From: Streptomyces sp. CB01373
GTDB lineage: Bacteria; Actinomycetota; Actinomycetes; Streptomycetales; Streptomycetaceae
Direction of reading: 5' to 3'
DNA length: 64,000 nucleotides
NCBI RefSeq assembly: GCF_002803075.1
Contig: NZ_NNBK01000023.1
Span: 62,001-126,000, forward strand
The notes below the pieces were generated by a model. It saw only the letters and a program-made list of their open reading frames with translations. It was not told the DNA's origin and ran no database searches. The position numbers and the translations under genes were made by a program. Within the stretch, counting starts at the first letter, position 1. Every line of letters starts with the position of its first letter. Of this stretch, positions 62,746-64,000 are shown piece by piece.

Positions 62746-64000
62746 CTACATGTAGTGGGCGTAGCGGGTGGCGACGGCTTGGTCGGGCGGGCAGAAGCGC
62801 AGGACGGATTTGACCTGGTTGGCCGTGCGCATGGTGACGGGGAGGCGCCCGTCCAGACGTGTCTGGTTCCAGTTCATCTTGGTCAGAGCGAGAACTTCGG
62901 CGGCTAGCTCACGCGGGTTCCGGGTGGGGCCCACGGGCCTGATGCCGATCGGGCGTGGAATGTACATGCCGGGGTAGGTTCGATAGAACTCGATGCTGCC
63001 TGTGGCGTACAGCGCGAGTTCGCCTTCGCCGAGGATGACGAGGGTGCCGCGCAGGGGCGGCGCATCACCCGCACGGAAAGCTGCGGCACCTTCGCTGTTG
63101 GTGATCCAGCTCATCTCCAGCGTGTCAATGAACCGTTCGTCCGCGGCGTCCTGAAAACCGCTGGCCTCCTCGTCGGTGAAGGCCGAGGTCTTGTGCAGCA
63201 CGATGCGCGCGGGAGCGGTGCGATGTTCGCGCCGGTAGGCGTCCAGGGCATGAACCAGGAGGGCGTGCGCGTCGGCACGGGCAAGGTGGGGCTGGCGGTC
63301 GGTGCGGCTGATCCTGGCCGGCCCTCCGCGCACGATCACCCCGTCCCCGCGCTCGTTAAAGACCTGCGCGACCGAGGTACTCAGAGAACTCCCATCGTCG
63401 CTGCGGTAGAACGCGACACCGACATAGCAGGTCGTGAGATCAGCGGGATTGCGTAGGAGGCGCCACGGGACGCCGCCGGCCTTGTAGTAAAGGGCGACGT
63501 GCAAGTTCCAGGCCCGACTGGCCTCGTCCTGGCGGCTGTGGCCCTCGGGAGGCCGGGTGGCTTCGTCCCAGGTACTGCGGCGAATGATCTGGATGGGCTG
63601 GCGCAGATTCAATAGCCGGGCCTTAAGCAGGTCGTGGAAGTTGGCGAACCGGGCCGGGGTCGGCTCGTCGTGCCCGTCCTGCGCCGGAAGGTCGCCGGCC
63701 TCCTTCAGGCCGTTGGCGGATCGACCGACGGTGTCGATGAGCTGCTCGGGTCTGGCGACCAGGAGTACGTCGACGCGGTTCTCATCAGCTAGTGACCTGA
63801 TCTCTTCCGCGTAGATACTCACGGCGTTGGTCAGGGCTGCTGGCTGGCTGGCGGCCTCGATGGCGCGAAGGTCGCGGCTGCTGATCGCCCGCGTATTGCG
63901 GTCGCTGAAGACCAGGGTGGTGTGCAGGCCGCGGTCGATGGCGCAGCCGGGGAATTCCGGGAAGAGATGCGGGTACTTCTCATCCTTAGCCGCGATGGGT
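62746..64000 (-). CDS. Short prokaryotic Argonaute (MID-PIWI), 5' end beyond the window
   Basis: The frame is open from the right edge (IAAKDEKYPHLFPEFPGCAI) to the stop at 62746, so at least 417 residues are here and the start is missing. The MID region shows FHDLLKARLLNLRQPIQII. The PIWI region has DLTTCYVGVAFYRSDD, ARIVLHKTSAFTDEEASGF and the hallmark LALTKMNWNQTRLDGRLPVT. The C-terminus is RYAHYM, the expected hydrophobic end of Argonautes. The first catalytic Asp of the DEDX tetrad is replaced (GVAFYR), so slicing is unlikely. Short Argonautes pair with an APAZ-effector (Sir2, TIR or nuclease), which in this orientation would lie upstream, beyond the window. Probable role: nucleic-acid-guided sensing in phage or plasmid defence. 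Confidence 0.85.
   Translation of the reverse strand, partial: PIAAKDEKYPHLFPEFPGCAIDRGLHTTLVFSDRNTRAISSRDLRAIEAASQPAALTNAVSIYAEEIRSLADENRVDVLLVARPEQLIDTVGRSANGLKEAGDLPAQDGHDEPTPARFANFHDLLKARLLNLRQPIQIIRRSTWDEATRPPEGHSRQDEASRAWNLHVALYYKAGGVPWRLLRNPADLTTCYVGVAFYRSDDGSSLSTSVAQVFNERGDGVIVRGGPARISRTDRQPHLARADAHALLVHALDAYRREHRTAPARIVLHKTSAFTDEEASGFQDAADERFIDTLEMSWITNSEGAAAFRAGDAPPLRGTLVILGEGELALYATGSIEFYRTYPGMYIPRPIGIRPVGPTRNPRELAAEVLALTKMNWNQTRLDGRLPVTMRTANQVKSVLRFCPPDQAVATRYAHYM

Overview
The window is high-GC actinobacterial DNA, most likely Streptomyces or a close relative such as Kitasatospora. The evidence is strong GC bias at third codon positions, frequent GTG and one TTG start, a complete cvnABCD conservon, Streptomyces-type DUF6082/DUF6624 proteins, and a large nonribosomal peptide synthetase (NRPS). 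No rRNA, tRNA or CRISPR array was seen.

Layout. (1) Positions 1-14313, minus strand: a partial NRPS running off the left edge (C-A-T-C-A-T-C-A-T-C-A...). It is preceded by an ABC exporter with an HMA-like N-terminus and a DUF5132-type membrane protein. (2) 14545-18457: a glutamine-synthetase-like ligase on plus, then a GNAT acetyltransferase and a PLP fold-III decarboxylase coupled on minus. These could serve amine or amino acid chemistry next to the NRPS. (3) About 18500-23620: mobile-element debris (group II intron reverse transcriptase fragment, IS110 and ISKra4 transposase fragments), an isolated acyl-CoA dehydrogenase, and an integrase/excisionase pair. (4) 23621-29911: sparse small genes and regulators (cutA, a broken XRE regulator, an RsbW-type ATPase, trmO, an HTH/TPR regulator). 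(5) 30001-39426: a GH15 glycosidase, then the conservon with GAF, acyl-CoA-dehydrogenase-like, HTH, GNAT-like, DUF6624 and DUF6082 genes in overlapping order. (6) 39486-43911: queD, queE, folE, a DpdA/TGT-like protein, a nucleoside-phosphorylase-like protein and a thymidylate-kinase-like protein, mostly joined by 4-nt overlaps. (7) 43948-58889: a NUDIX island with ten NUDIX domains in seven genes, three methyltransferases (one fused to NUDIX), an ABC exporter, a DUF2797 protein, a VanX-like dipeptidase and a P-loop kinase. (8) 58867-64000: an amidase fragment abutting a helicase C-terminal fragment, a UvrD-type helicase with a RelE-like N-terminus, and at the right edge a short prokaryotic Argonaute (partial).

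Working interpretation. From 29277 to 58889 almost every gene is on the plus strand, many translationally coupled. Within it, FolE, QueD and QueE would make 7-carboxy-7-deazaguanine. No QueC or QueF is present. The adjacent base-exchange-like, nucleoside-phosphorylase-like and nucleotide-kinase-like proteins, followed by many NUDIX hydrolases and methyltransferases, suggest an undescribed nucleoside or nucleotide (deazapurine) pathway or nucleotide-signal system. This is inference from gene content. The right edge looks like a defence island.
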